From assembly GCA_036346205.1 (NCBI GenBank), contig JARFJB010000931.1, forward strand, positions 991,501 to 1,055,500: a stretch of DNA of 64,000 bases. Reading direction: 5' to 3'. Below, one piece after another: positions 42,890 to 56,259 of this stretch. The position numbers and the translations under genes are program-made. Position 1 is the first letter of the stretch. Every line of letters starts with the position of its first letter. The stretch comes from Vesta saturnalis. Its lineage: Eukaryota; Arthropoda; Insecta; Coleoptera; Lampyridae. The notes beneath the pieces were generated by a model that did not search any database, had not been told where the DNA came from, and was given only the letters and a program-made list of their open reading frames with translations.

Positions 42890-43980
42890 ATTTATGTATT
42901 TAGTAAAATTAATAATAATTTTTAGTTAAGCTTAATTTAAAATCCGTACTAACAAGGAACGTTACAATTGAAAAAAACTAGATTAAACTAATTTAAATTA
43001 ACTTTTCCCAACATAAGCAATACTCGTATGTTCAATATTATTTCACATATCTTTACGTGTAATAACGAAATGGTTGAAGAAATGAATATAAATTACATTC
43101 AATCAATTTCTTGTAGAATTATTAATATTGGGTGTATAAATGTCTTTTTCAACAATGAAATTTAAATTCTAAATTTGATATCGAAATCAAATGCGAAGGT
43201 TATGATTGCGCGTTATGCTAGCGTTAGAGGAAGGATAGTTGATAACGTTTGAATAAACAGTTTCATCTAAAACGATTTGATTGAACTTGATAAAAAAATA
43301 ATATATCTGTTCTGTTCCAACGTAGAGTTAGTTGGCTCTTGTGTGAAACACTGACGACTTCGATAGCTTCCTTTCCTACACGGGTCAGCTGAGAGCAGAG
43401 ATCTCGAGCGAGAGAGAGAGAGATAAGGCAAATTGAACGCTACCAGACGTCTGTCGGCCGTCTAGCTTAGCAGGGAAAGAGCTTTAAGCAGCTTTACTGA
43501 AAACAAACTCTATATGCTTTTCAGTGGCGTAGATGATGATATCAGTAATAAAGGTTACAATAGTTCCAAACTGTATTTATTAATAGTAATGCCCATGTAC
43601 ACTTTCCTAACATATTGAAGGTATACGCGCACACAGCGGGGGTGGTCCGAAAGCAAGACTTTGTCACAGATTTTAAGAAATTTCAGATAGCTCAGCTGAC
43701 CAGGGGTATGTCCACCAGGTTAAAAATCAACGCACCTAAAATTAGTACAGCTATATTGCAGAACAATCATTTGAAACCTATACCATAATTTAGTGCTGAC
43801 TTAATACTACAAAAACAAATTTTAAACTTTATGGAATTCACGATAATCCTGTAACAAAGAATTATATCAGGATGATTAATATATCGTAATTTTGTGTAAT
43901 GTAATGTGGTAGGAGATCGCGGTTCCAACTTAAACCATGCAAGGGCGGAAGTTACAATTCAATAAAGTTAAAAACAGTCA
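42890..43980. other. No gene; one GC-richer patch
   Basis: AT-rich except for about 43330-43500, which has CTGACGACTTCG, GGGTCAGCTGAGAGC, a short GAGAGAGAGA run and CCAGACGTCTGTCGGCCGTC. No ORF or known motif was recognised; a promoter or 5' exon is possible but unsupported. Confidence 0.4.
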
Positions 43981-44189
43981 TAAAATATCAGTAAGGCGCT
44001 ACCTGACTTTCAATTTTTAAAATAATCATGCCATGAGCCAGGTCTGAACGTCCGTATAGGTCAAGAATGCGAACTGTTCTCTCTAATAATAGACAAACAC
44101 GAAAACTTCTCACATCCACACACTGTTAAAATTTAATCCCAAAACTCTTTCTTAATTTGCAATATAAAGCCTTTGTGGGTTGGTGTGAC

Positions 44190-44332
44190 GTGTGCGTGTG
44201 TGTGTGTGTGGGTGTGGTGTGGTGTGCGTGTGAGGTGGTGCGTGTGCGTGGTGTGTGTGCGTGTGTGTGTGGTGTGCGTGTGCGTGTGTCGTGTGCGTGT
44301 GTGGTGTGTGTGTGTGTGTGCGTGTGTGTGTG

Positions 44333-44377
<45 letters not shown>

Positions 44378-44620
44378 GTGCGTGTGTGTGCGTGTGTGTG
44401 TGTGTGCGTGTGTGTCGTGTGTGTGGATGTGTGCGTGTGTGCGTGTGCGTGTGTGCGTGTGTGCGTGAGTGCTTGAGTGCGTGTGGCGCGCGTGTGTGTG
44501 TGTGTGTGTGTATGTGTGTGTGTGTGTGGTGCATGGGTGCGTGTGTGTGTGCATGGGTGCGTATGTGCGTGCGTGGGTGGGTGGGTGTGTGCGTGCGTAC
44601 GTGGGTGTGGTTTTGCGTAT
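44190..44620. repeat. (GT)n array, copy 1, with GC interruptions
   Basis: About 430 bases of GTGTGT/GTGCGTGT mixed repeat. Confidence 0.97.
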
Positions 44621-44865
44621 GGATGTATGTTAGTGTCCACGATAACTCCAAAACTAAAATATCACTAAGGCGCTACCTAACTTTCAATTTTTAAAATAAT
44701 CATGCCATGAGCCAGGTCTGAACGTCCGTATAGGTCAAGAATGCGAACTGTTCTCTCTAATAATAGACAAACACGAAAACTTCTCACATCCACACACTGT
44801 TAAAATTTAATCCCAAAACTCTTTCTTAATTTGCAATATAAAGCCTTTGGAGATGGGTTGGTTGT

Positions 44866-45285
<420 letters not shown>

Positions 45286-45289
45286 TTAG

Positions 45290-46670
45290 TGTCCACGATA
45301 ACTTCAAAACTAAAATATCTACGTACTTAAAATTTTGTATTTAAGCTTTTGTTCATTTGGCTTAGAGCCTATTAGATTTTGGGAAAAATCCAACGGCGAA
45401 GAGGAGGGGGGGGGGTCGTTAGGGTCAGTTTTTGGTTTTTATCAAATATGTCTAAAACATCTGCATATTTCAAAGATATAAAAATACCTAGATTTAGGCT
45501 TTAAACGTATCGATTAATTATGTTCTACGAAACTTTTTGATCGATTAAATGAGGTTGCATAGTTACCCTAAAAAAATTATAATTAAAATTATTTCATTTC
45601 TTTTAATTTTTTAAGTTAGCATCTAGATTTGTATTAATCTGTGTCAGAGGTGAAGTTTTAAACGTCTGTTTGACATAGATCATTGTTTATGTTTTTATAA
45701 TGTTGTCTATTTTCGTAATTAACATACTTATTATAAAAGAGGTTGCAAAATTATTTCATTTCTTTTAATTTTCATTTTGTAGGTTGTAAGGACGTGTGGT
45801 GTTCCACATCAGATATTTTTGGTTAACCTTGTACCTCGATTTCTAATAAGACATTTAAATTTTATCCAACCTACATATACATTTGTAGGTATAGAAGGTT
45901 ATGCAATCGACTTTTTTTCACTATCGCTTAATCGATTTATTAGCTCATTTTACAACGGTTACAGGTTTCGTCAAGATCGGCCATGATGTTTGAATGTCTG
46001 TGTGTGGATGTATGTTAATATCCATGATAACCCTAGAACGAAATTACCTACGTACTTAAAATTTTGTACTTTGGGTTGTTTTCATTTCGCTTGGAGCTGA
46101 TTACATTTTGGGAGAAATTCAGCTGCGCAGGGGAGGGTTTATTAGGGGCAGTTTTTGGTTTTTATCAAATATTTATAAAACAGCGGCATATTTTAATGAT
46201 ATAAAAATACCTAGATATAAACCTTAAACATATGGATTAATTATGTCCTATGCAATTTTTTTATTTGGCGGGTAATTTAGGATAGAATTTAAGTGATAAG
46301 TGTAAATTTTGTGTTTATTTGAATAACGATTAATTTTATAAGAAAAAGTGAAGACGTATTTTTTAAAGAAAACTTAATCTTACATAACCTTTCTTTATAA
46401 AGTTATTTTAGTATAACGCAAGGTAAGTCGAAAAATTAATTAAATATGAATGAAAATGGTTGTACTGCATTACTGATATCTTATAGAAGCTGGCGGCTTT
46501 GGAATTAACATGAATAACTATATTAATATGTGTCTGACATAAAGTTTTAAACGTCATCCTGACAGATTTTTTTTGTTTTTACAATGTTGCCTGTTTTCGC
46601 TGTAAACGTATAAAAAAGAGGTTGCATAGTTACCCTAAAATTATTTCATTTTGTTAAATGTTTTAAGTTA
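45290..46670. repeat. Older diverged duplication of the GT-array 3' flank
   Basis: 45290-45790 and 45990-46670 share, in order, GGATGTATGTTA, CTACGTACTTAAAATTTTGT, a TTTTGGGA(A/G)AAAT block, TTTTTGGTTTTTATCAAATA, TATAAAAATACCTAGAT, AAGTTTTAAACGTC and GAGGTTGCATAGTTACCCTA. The offset is about 705 bases at the start and larger later. They are more diverged than the block at 43982, so they represent earlier rounds of the same duplication process or copies of an unclassified element. Confidence 0.75.
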
Positions 46671-46689
46671 GTCAAGTTTGACATACAAG

Positions 46690-48960
46690 AGGTCGTATAA
46701 TTACCGGACAATTACCAGACCTATTTCCACCCAGTTTCTTTTGCCACATTACTTCCCTTGCACCCTGTATACAAAAGTGTTCAAAAATGAAAATATTTTG
46801 GATCAGAAAAGAGTTAATAAAAAAGATACTAGTTAATGAAAGTAGTAATGCCAATAAAGAAAGCTTTTGTATTGGATCAAATGTAAAGTAAATAAAGATT
46901 TCTTTAAATGCCGTAAAGAATAATATAAAATCCTACTAAAACAGTTTTGCTCACAAATTTTACATAAAAAAGATGAATAAGATGAGAATGAATCGAAAAA
47001 TAGGGTATAAATCATGTAAAATTCTATTACTTTATGAAAATTGAAATATATTTATTTGTGAGAACTTCAACTTACTTAATGCAACAAAAAACATTACAAT
47101 TTCCTTAAAATTCGTATTCGAATCAGAAAGTATGGTTAGCATCTAGGGTATTGCATTATTTAAAAAGGGCGCAGCTACATTAGATTTAAGGGAAAGACAT
47201 TTCTTTGCAAAAAAATATCAGAAAAACAAGGTATAAACACAATCGTGTATAAAAATTCGTTGAACTGAAAAAATTTATTGAAAACTTGAAAAGCGGTGAT
47301 ATATTGTTGACCCTATGTCTGGAGGACCAACTTAATCTTGTAAGTAGTCTTAGACGCTATCATATTTTACACCCACACACGCGCATATACATATTTAATA
47401 TTTGTACGGTACAAGAATAATTAAAAAACTTTTTTGTTAAAAACGTGATATACAGAAAAATATTAGATTTTTTATCATCGTAAATTCTCCTTTTTGTGCC
47501 ACCAGTTTCTCAACTAGATATAAAAGGATCGTAAACATTCCTTATGTAAGCTCGGAAAATAAGATTATATTGTTATAGGAAAAGTTTCAACGAGAAAGCC
47601 CATTTAATAAACAAACGACCAATCATCAAAAACAGTTTTATAATAACTACAGTAAAAGGTGTTTAAATATCATAAAATGTAATGTGTGTTTATGCTTTTC
47701 TTAGGAATCGTATGGACTCTTTCTGTTAGACAATAGATCTGGAGTGTTTCGGGAAATGTCCCGCGTTCTTTCCGGAATCGTGCACACAACGCAACACAAA
47801 TACATTTAATGTATAGCCGAACTTGGGAGATGTTTTATTGTAAGTTAAAAGTTTGATAAGTTACTATTGAGATTGTGAGTTATTATTCTCGTCTTAATAA
47901 AAGAAAACGTATTGTTGGGCGATAGTAAATTAATTAAGTATAGCCATAAAGGAAATGTAATCACGTTTCACAACGAAATCTTCAAAATGAAAACGTTGAT
48001 TTTGTGATTATTTCTCACATTAAAAATCGATAAATAAAAACCTGACCGGAGTTGAACATCAGTTTGTTCCGGATTCCGGAGGTAATTTGATGTTGATGTT
48101 TTATTGACTACTGAATGTTCTGCTGGCGCCATGAGCAACTATCCTGTAATCTTGTAATTTGTGCTTTAAATTATACAATCAATTAATCACGGGCAACTGG
48201 TTGGTCATATTTCATCACTAACTGTTAAAACACGCATTAGCAGAGTTACAATGTCACTTTTTATATTCACGAGCATCATTTTCATGAAACTTGGGCGATT
48301 ATTATGTTTCCCTTTGCTACATTTTCTACACAATAATTAACAAAGAGCTTTTCAAGTACAGACGCTACGATCAAGATTAAAACAAATTTATCTATAGTCG
48401 TTTTAGTAATTATTTTCAATTCAAGTTACTTTGAGTTAATTTTATTAACGAGTACTTATTATTATTAAATTTTACCACAAGGTAATATACTTATTAATAT
48501 GTGAAAGCATGTACTAATAAACCAGATTACGTGCAGCTGTTACGCGTCGACACAATCATAAGGCTTACTAATTGCAATAGTCATGTTATATACCTACCCT
48601 ATTAGAGATACGATTCTCATACTACTCTACTAATGTATGAAATGTCTATAGTAACGCATGTACACTTTGAAAATACGCGACATATTTATATAAATAAAGC
48701 TATGGAATAGCCATTCCATTTGTTTAGTTCAGACATAAATAAATTGTGTGTGTTATCCATGTTTATAGTTAGTTCACAAACCCGCATAATGAATTTAAAT
48801 TTGTATGAAAAATGATACATATTTAAAAGCTTTCTGAAAACGTTCCTATAACTGTTTTTGTTTTTATTCTTAAATGCGAACTAACTCTATACTCGCCTTA
48901 TAAATTACAGTAAATTTAAATCTAGGTACAATTTTTGTCTGAATAATGTTCCCATTTTAT
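46690..48960. other. No gene; one mariner-like end
   Basis: At about 46773 the minus strand reads TATACAGGGTGCAAGGGAAG, similar to a mariner-like terminus, with no transposase nearby. The rest is AT-rich without recognised features. Confidence 0.4.
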
Positions 48961-48980
48961 AGTTTGTTTAGAGTAATACA

Positions 48981-49775
48981 GTGGTAGTAAAGATGGGAAA
49001 TAAATTTTTCAACAGCGTAAAGATTTCAAAGGGGCTACTAAAAGGCTGTTCCCGATCGCCAACGTTTTTTAATATATTTTTAGAACAGGCTTTTAAACCT
49101 TGGAATACGAAATGTGAAGGAATGGGTATTCCAATAAGAAATGAATACCTGTACATATTAAGCTTCGCAGACGATCATGGCACAAGGTGAAGAAGACCTA
49201 AGTTTTTTGGTTAGAAAACTGGATGAAGAGTGCTCGAAGAATGGACTGGAAATAAACTTTAACAAAATAGACTACCTAGCTACAACACAAGAAGCAGTAA
49301 AAAGCCTTGAGGTATACGAAGACCGACAAATAAAAGCCGCAAACACATCTAAATACGTAGAATCCCTAATTTTAAAGAACAGAACAACGGAGGACGAAAT
49401 AAAAAACTGATGGGGACAAAAAAGAACATGCATCAAACAGCTAAATCCAGTGCTACGGACACATCACAAAAAAAACGCAAAAAAAAATATTCCACACAAT
49501 ACAGTCCGAAACGAAGAAATTAAAAGGAGAATTGGGGTAAGTGAGGAAAACAAGATTAAGTTGGTATGGACGTGCCCAAAGAACAGATAAGAATAGGTGG
49601 ATATCGAAAATAACAGAGTGGAACCCTACAGGGAGAAGAAAAAGGGAAGACCCAGGAGATCGTGGAGAGATGAAGTAGACGAGGCAATGGAAAGACCGAG
49701 AATGGCAGGAGAGAGATAAATGGCGGCAATGATTGAGAATAGGAAAACAACGACAACTGTAGAACCCTAGATATA
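48981..49775 (+). pseudogene. LINE ORF2 C-terminal part (RTE/CR1-like)
   Basis: FFNSVKISKGLLKGCSRSPT corresponds to RT motif B (usual KG.RQGC.LSP; here Ser-Arg-Ser). Then YILSFADDHGTR has motif C with FADD intact. After a frameshift come EEDLSFLVRKLDEECSKNGL and EINFNKIDYL. After more breaks the C-terminal TRLSWYGRAQRTDKNRWISK..TGRRKRGRP RSWRDEVDEAM-like block follows, then AATATAGATA-like 3' sequence. It is a second, heavily 5'-truncated RTE/CR1-type copy, distinct from that at 36022-38636. Confidence 0.8.
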
Positions 49776-49789
49776 GATACATTTAGAAA

Positions 49790-51690
49790 ATCAAATGATT
49801 ACCATAAATCGTTTGTTGCAGTCATATTAATCATTCGTGCTACTTATATTTTCAAGCTTGATATTTATACATTGTTTTTTTGGGTCACTTATGTATACGG
49901 AATTCGTATCAAAAATCAAAACAGCATTGGCCCTTAAATTTATATTACTGGTGAACCCAACACATTAGAACAATGTTTTGTTGCACAATTGTAATACCCC
50001 TGATTGGGTTTTACTTTATTTATAAAAACGTTTTATACATATGGTCCCAAAAATAAAGTATTAATATTCCGATTTACAAATTCGTTAACATAAAATAATT
50101 TTCTGGAAATGAAATTATACAAAACAATAATAATAATTAAGTAAAACTTATTTGTATTACAAGTAAACAAAAGTATAGTTTTTCTTCACGAATCGCGATC
50201 CTTCTAATCTAAAACGTATTAATAGGAAAGTAAACATCGAGATAAAGTAAATTCCTCTAATAAATCAACCTTTCACAGTAAGTGATGCAGTTTATAAGAC
50301 TTGTAAATTTAAAGGTTTCTTCTTTGATTCACAAGGAGCCATTTTAACCTCAACCACGCAGGAAATCAAATTCTATTTAACAGTGCACCCCTGTGAAAAT
50401 GAAAATTCCAATTTCAGAAATCTGTTACGGGCACACTTAGTAAAATATCACCCGTAAAGGTAAAGTCTATGTTGCCAACATAGCTTAATGGTATGGGTAC
50501 AGTTCTTACTCATAAATCCAAAAGGGAACTCGACACAACTCAACAAAACCAAAATGAGTAAAAATAAGTCACTAACACGCCACCTGCTAAACAGATGTAT
50601 ACCGTGCAAACGTCATGTTAAGATAATGGCCTAACAGGAAGCCATGATCTTCACTCGAAGAGAAAACACTATCCTTTACCAGAAATTCTACTCAAAGTAA
50701 ATTTACGCAAAACTTCCTTACACTTAAGTAAAATCTTAAGCTTCTTTTAAAGTCCGCAGGAGCAGCGAAAACTGATACTTCCAATTCATTATATAGCTTC
50801 GGTATTAACTTACACGTAAAATTATTTACTCAATTAACAAAAAAAAGGGCATTTGGTCAACGCGGGAATTAATTATTCAATCTAATATGAATGTATGTCA
50901 CAACAAGAATAAGCAAAACGCGACTGAATGTTAGAAGTTTCTGTAGTTTAATTAAACGTCACTTAATATTCATGAAAAATCAACAACGCTTACTTTACAT
51001 TTCTGATCAATAATGGCTTTATCTGCGGTAATTTTAAAATTTGTCGAAATAAACTCAACGTGCTTTTAATTTGTTGAATGAAAATAAATTACATTACAAG
51101 TAACTAATTATGATTAAAAGAACAGCATAAAAAATGTAGATAAAGGGCAAGTATAATCAGTGAAACATTTCCCAGACAGAGGGGTGTAAAAATAAGTAAT
51201 TCGTCAAACACAAAACCTAGCACCTAAAAAAATGCTGCGTCACATACTCAGAGCAGTCGTGAATGTTATAGAGAAGTAATATTAATTACTTCTTCTTGCG
51301 TAAGCAACACTACATATATACAAATAACAATAAAAAAATATCTACCGCAAGTGCAAAATTCCGATTTATCAAAATTCGATCAAATCTAGCAACTGACCTG
51401 GACATCAAAACGTTAGAACTTCTATGACATCGTAATTTCTACTGAAATATTGATTGAAATTTTAAAATTACACCAAGCATTAGCAGGAACAAGCATATTA
51501 ATATACAAAGCAAGTTACAACAGCAAGAAAAGGGCATTACCCAGCGTTCTTTTGTCACTTCCGCAATTTTCACCGTTCTGGTACAAATTCCACCACTATC
51601 AGCTGACACCTTTTTATGATAAAGTGTCGCACAGCACAAATTTACCAAAATCCTGAGTACGAACATTCTTTTAAATAACCTTATACGTGT
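49790..51690. other. No gene seen
   Basis: AT-rich spacer. A sequence at about 50478-50540 weakly resembles a tRNA A box (TAGCTTAATGG) but no cloverleaf forms. A minus-strand frame at 51439-51666 is not recognised. Confidence 0.5.
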
Positions 51691-51691
51691 T

Positions 51692-51891
51692 TAAAATACC
51701 TATTCTTTGGGTTTTTATAATGTATTTTTGTATTTAAGTTATACAAATGGTTTCAACATCTTAAACAATTTTGAAAGATAGAATTACTACTGACGAAGGT
51801 AATTGTAAGTGTTATCGAAACGTATAGATTTGTATAGCTTAAATACAAAGATACACCATAAAAACCCCAAAAGGATAAGTATTTTAAGTAT
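51692..51891. mobile_element. Foldback MITE, about 200 bp
   Basis: The left arm (51692-51751) and inverted right arm (51832-51891) match over about 58 bases (TTAAAATAC(C/T)TAT, GG(G/T)TTTTTAT, TTTGTATTTAAG(T/C)TATACAAAT). The centre of about 80 bases is non-coding. Confidence 0.7.
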
Positions 51892-52170
51892 GTGTAATAA
51901 TGGTGAAAGTTTACATTTTCAAACCTTATATCTGACTACCGAAACGCTTAATGATCTGGCACTTTAACTTTTACCAAATATTAGCACGTGATACTTTTCT
52001 ATTACGGTAATAATCTGTATAATCTCGATACATCCATACATGTGACACCAGTATAGATCATATAGATCTGTAAATTTATATAAATACTAGAAAAGTTTCT
52101 AACACAGATTCTTAGAACACGGTGCACAGCGACGATTCCGGCGCCAGTTAAATATAGGTTAAGAAGACGC

Positions 52171-53735
52171 TTTTTTTTCTGATCAGCACTAGGCTAAAGT
52201 GAAAATCTCCAACTTCACTGATTGAACATGAAATTCCTCTAAAACGGCAACGATAAACGAATTTGTTTGTCGTGGTTATGTGTAACTATAATCCATAACC
52301 GCACAAAAGGGGGCTGTTAACATAGTAACGATACTGTAAAATCCTTACAAAATTGGCGGAACGCGTCTTCAGTATTTATCCATCAACAGCAATGTGGCGT
52401 CAAAAGCCCGACAACAATAATTCGTAACTACATCTCAATTGTTTTAAATCTTAAACTAGACCCTCAAAATCTATACTTCAACTGAACTAAAAGTGAAGCA
52501 AGCTTCTGCCCCTCTCTTCTAAATGTACTTATATTAGGTAGATAACAACTCATCATTTCACATGGAAAATGCACGTTAAAAAAAACACAAGAAACTGTTA
52601 ATTCCGAGATTGCACGAAACATGAGATGATACTACCGACTGCTGTTAAATGAGTCAAATAAGTGCTCAACAATATTTACCAAGCTGCACAAGCCAGGGTA
52701 AGTCACTGTTCCTTATGATCAATTTTATGCAAACAACTTAATTGATATACACTAATAATTCCAAACGATAATTATATCAGAACGACACAGGGTGTGAAAA
52801 TGGCTGTGATTAAATTTAGCAAACTAAACGGTCTACCTATTTATACATTCGTACTACAACAATTTAAATCTGCATAATTTCTTCATTCAACAACTTTTTT
52901 CCCCACTTACAATCTTAAAGTAACAAGAAAGACAAACATGATAAAAATATATTACTCAATTTCTCTATTTTTTTCTAAGCAGCACTAGACTAAATTAGAA
53001 ATATCCGACTTCAGTCATTGAACTGGGAATTCCTCTATAAAACGTCAACGATAAGCAAATTTGTTAAGGGTGTAACTATAATCCATAACCGCATAAAACG
53101 GTTAACATAACGATACTGTACAATCCTAACAGAATTGGTGGAACGCGTCTTCAGCATTTAACCATCAACAGCGTTGGGGTGCCAAAATCCCGACAGCGAT
53201 AATCCGTAACTACATCTTAATTGTTTTAAATTTCAAACTAGACTCGAAATCTATACTTCAAGTGAACTAAAAGGGAAGCAAGGTTCTGACCCTCTCTTCT
53301 AAATGTACTTATATTCGGTAAACGACAACTCATCAATTCACATGGAGAGTCCAGGATAAAAAAAGGAACAAGAAACTGTCAATTCAGAGACAGCACGAAA
53401 CATAAGATAACACTACCAACTACTGTAAACTTAGTCAAATAAGTTCTCAACAATATTTACCAAGCCCCACAAGCCAGGGTAAGTCACTATTCCATATGAT
53501 CCACTTAATTGATATACACTAATAATTACAAACGATAGTTATATCAGAACGTTACAGGGTTGTGAAAATGGATGTGATTAAATTTACCAAACTAAACGGT
53601 CTACGTCTTTATACAGTCGTACTAAAACAATCTAAATCCATGCATAATTTCTTCATTAAAAAAATCATTGCCACCAACAATCTTAAAGTAATAAAAAAAC
53701 AAACATGATAAAAATATATTACTCAATTTCTCTCA
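52171..53735. repeat. Tandem duplication, about 0.8 kb unit
   Basis: Copy 1 (52171-52970) and copy 2 (52971-53735) share GCACTAG(G/A)CTAAA, ATAATCCATAACCGCA, AACGCGTCTTCAG, TCTCTTCTAAATGTACTTAT, CAATATTTACCAAGC, AGCCAGGGTAAGTCACT and a common end AAACATGATAAAAATATATT. Differences are single substitutions and short indels (copy 2 is about 35 bases shorter). No ORF of note; nature unknown. Confidence 0.9.
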
Positions 53736-54062
53736 CGATTTTCACACAATGTGACAAATCACATTATGGAAGTTACGTTGCCGCTTTAAAATATATAAAG
53801 TAATTCGAGATTGTAAAACGATTATACCAAAGATGGAAGTAAATTCAAATATGTGTACCATTACATTTAATAATTAAGACGAAGTGTAATAAGTGACAGT
53901 GTTCCCGTAAGACGGAAAAGTGCTAGTGCTAGAAATAGGTCTACAAAAACACAGATTTTACTTGTCTACAGACGACGTGCATCTGTAGTAATCACAGGAA
54001 GTGCGCCTTTGATATATAGCTTTTAAGCAGCTGCGGGCTACAACCTCACACAGGCGGTGTCT

Positions 54063-55030
54063 GGTTGGACCGTGAAGCTAACTCATGCTTTGGGGCCAAC
54101 ACAGGCGCGCCGTGTAGTGTAAGTCAAGGTGGGTGCAGACCTATGCACGAATAAGTTACATTTGTAGACTGTATGTGGTAAATGCGTACCCTTAATGTAT
54201 TTTCTGCTTTTGCTTCCAACTAGCAAAAGGACACGCGCACTATTTCCTTGATTTTCTATGTTCATTGAAAATTGGGGATATCCTAGGTAATGACAAAGGA
54301 AGCAAGGGAGAAGGTCTCACTGGCTCACAGACAATTCACTACCGTGTGGAACATGGTACACCTTAATTAAAGTCAGATTATGTTTTGGTGTAATAATGGT
54401 TGGATGGCCGTCTACGTACAGACATCCAGCATCCTAATCAGTATGATAATTAGAAGGAATAGTGACAGAGTGTTGAGTTGGCCAACGTCAAGGGCGCAGT
54501 CGTCACATTAATTAAGGAAACTAAGGAAATTGCACGATAATAAACTGCGTATTGGTATGATAGTGAGCACGACAGGGTGAGAGGCGAACATATTGCATCA
54601 CAATCTGCATTTGATCGAGATTACCATAAGTATACCTGATACTGGGACAGGATTACCTTACGCACTGAAGCGGTTCAAGCAGCTCGGTATATGTCAAACA
54701 TGGAAGGTAGGCGTTTAACATGCACACTGGTACCGTTTCTCTACAGATAGAACGTGAGGAACGACTATGCGTCAGTAAGGCGTTCATCCTTCCTTCCTCA
54801 TTCTGACACAGGATAACTCCTATATTCAATGAAAATATAAATTCAAGGGCATAGTACGCGTGTCCTTTCAGCGGTTGGCAATAAAAGCTTAAACAAAAGC
54901 AGAAATTACATTAAGGATATGTATTTGCCACATACAGTCGACAACTGTAGTTTCTGCAGGTATAAGTCACGCCTGTTTTGGTACCCTGTGGTTACCTTAG
55001 AGGGAAAAAGATAAACCCGAGTAAATATTG
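54063..55030. mobile_element. Non-autonomous element with about 220 bp inverted repeats
   Basis: The left arm (54063-54290) and inverted right arm (54805-55030) share ACAGGCG(C/T)G, GACTGTATGTGG(T/C)AAAT, CCTTAATGTA(T/A)TTTCTGC, AAAGGACACGCG(C/T)ACTAT, TTCATTGAA and TATCCT. The interior of about 510 bases has no recognisable transposase. Target duplication not identified. It may be a deletion derivative of one of the long-armed mariner-like families seen elsewhere in the window, but the arms do not match them. Confidence 0.7.
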
Positions 55031-55413
55031 AGGCATTGCCGTTTTGTCAACAGCCCTAGCATTATAATATAGGATTAATTAGTGTAGATTAGTGTAAGCA
55101 GGATTATATGTACCGAGTGTTTCTAAATTGTTCAAAACCACGTTCTCCTCCAATATACAGCCCCTTACAGTTAGGTTAAAATTGTTTTTATTTAATATGA
55201 ACACTATGGAAGCATTTAGAAACATGAAATTTGGCAGATAATTGATGGTAATGAAATGACATTTTTGTAATCGTTACTTTTAATACATAAAGAGAAAAGT
55301 GGTATATAACTAAATATATAAACTTTATTTATGTATTTAATTTGACATTTGTCAACAAATATTTCAAAATTTAATTTTTTTCTAATTTTATGTGAACGAT
55401 TACAAAAAAATGT

Positions 55414-55539
55414 ATTCGCAACACGTGCGCTGTCACCTTTTTGGTGCTCGGCCATATATTTTATCCCTCGGCTACGCCTCGGGTAAAAAAGAACAGCCTC
55501 GCACCAAGAAATGTGTAAACAGCGCACTAGTTGCGAAAT
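55414..55539. mobile_element. Foldback MITE, 126 bp
   Basis: TTCGCAACACGTGCGCTGT at the left is matched by the inverted TTCGCAACTAGTGCGCTGT at the right, with further pairing inside (TTTGGTGC.CGGC). The centre has CCTCGGCTACGCCTCGG. There is no coding capacity. Confidence 0.65.
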
Positions 55540-56029
55540 CTACTATTTTTGGCGGTTTTTGTATCTCTGCAATGCTTATACAAGGGGTTCAAAAAATTAA
55601 TCCTTATAATATTTTGCCTCAAAACATTTTAATGTATCTACGTTTCCCTACTTAGAGAAATTCATTTAGAAAGACGGATTCAAACTGCAAATTTTTTTTG
55701 TCTTGACTATTTCTCGTAAAATTGTTAGTTTGACCACAAAAAAATAAAATATTACTTCTTCCTTTTTCACATAAACTCAGAAGGGTTACTTTCTATAAAA
55801 AAATTAAGTAGGCCGGTGACAATTATCATAATGACAAATAGTGTTATTGTCTAGATTTATTGGAGACTTTTGAAGATACTTAAAACAGTTTTCATAACAA
55901 CCAAATAAAACTTTATTAAAAAACTTATTTAGTCCGCAATTGTTGTAAATTAGGAAATACTACAATAATAAATTGAACAATAATTATTGTATTACTAATT
56001 ACCATTACTAAACTACAAAAACAAACCAA

Positions 56030-56146
56030 GGGCCGGTCTTTCCATCTCTTAATAAATTTATTGGCCGAATAAATTCCTATACAATTATGGCTAGCCAACG
56101 TAATTCTTCGGAGAATAAAGTCATTAGAAGGTTGACAGACCGGCCC
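56030..56146. mobile_element. Harbinger-type MITE, 117 bp
   Basis: Left end GGGCCGGTCTTTCCATCT and inverted right end GGGCCGGTCTGTCAACCT. Flanking trinucleotides are CAA and TAA, close to a TWA-type target duplication of PIF/Harbinger. No ORF. Confidence 0.6.
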
Positions 56147-56259
56147 TAAATAACAATGGTAACAAAATGTTAATATTAAAATTCGTAATAAATGTTGAAA
56201 ATGACGCCCGTCAGATAAAACTCACGCCTCTACCCTTTGTCTCATAGAATTCCGGATTC

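Noticed and set aside
42740..42925. 61-codon plus-strand ORF with a VVGSNPTRG motif
   Set aside because: That peptide is the familiar translation of a tRNA T arm; the tRNA-like gene accounts for it.
43682..43720. AGCTCAGCTGACCAGGGG as a tRNA start
   Set aside because: No complementary acceptor, anticodon or T arm follows.
49453..49782. 109-codon minus-strand hydrophobic ORF
   Set aside because: Antisense to the basic C-terminal region of the LINE fragment, which explains its Ser/Leu/Phe composition.
50475..50545. A-box-like TAGCTTAATGG suggesting a second tRNA
   Set aside because: No cloverleaf forms, no B-box match and no Pol III terminator at the right distance.
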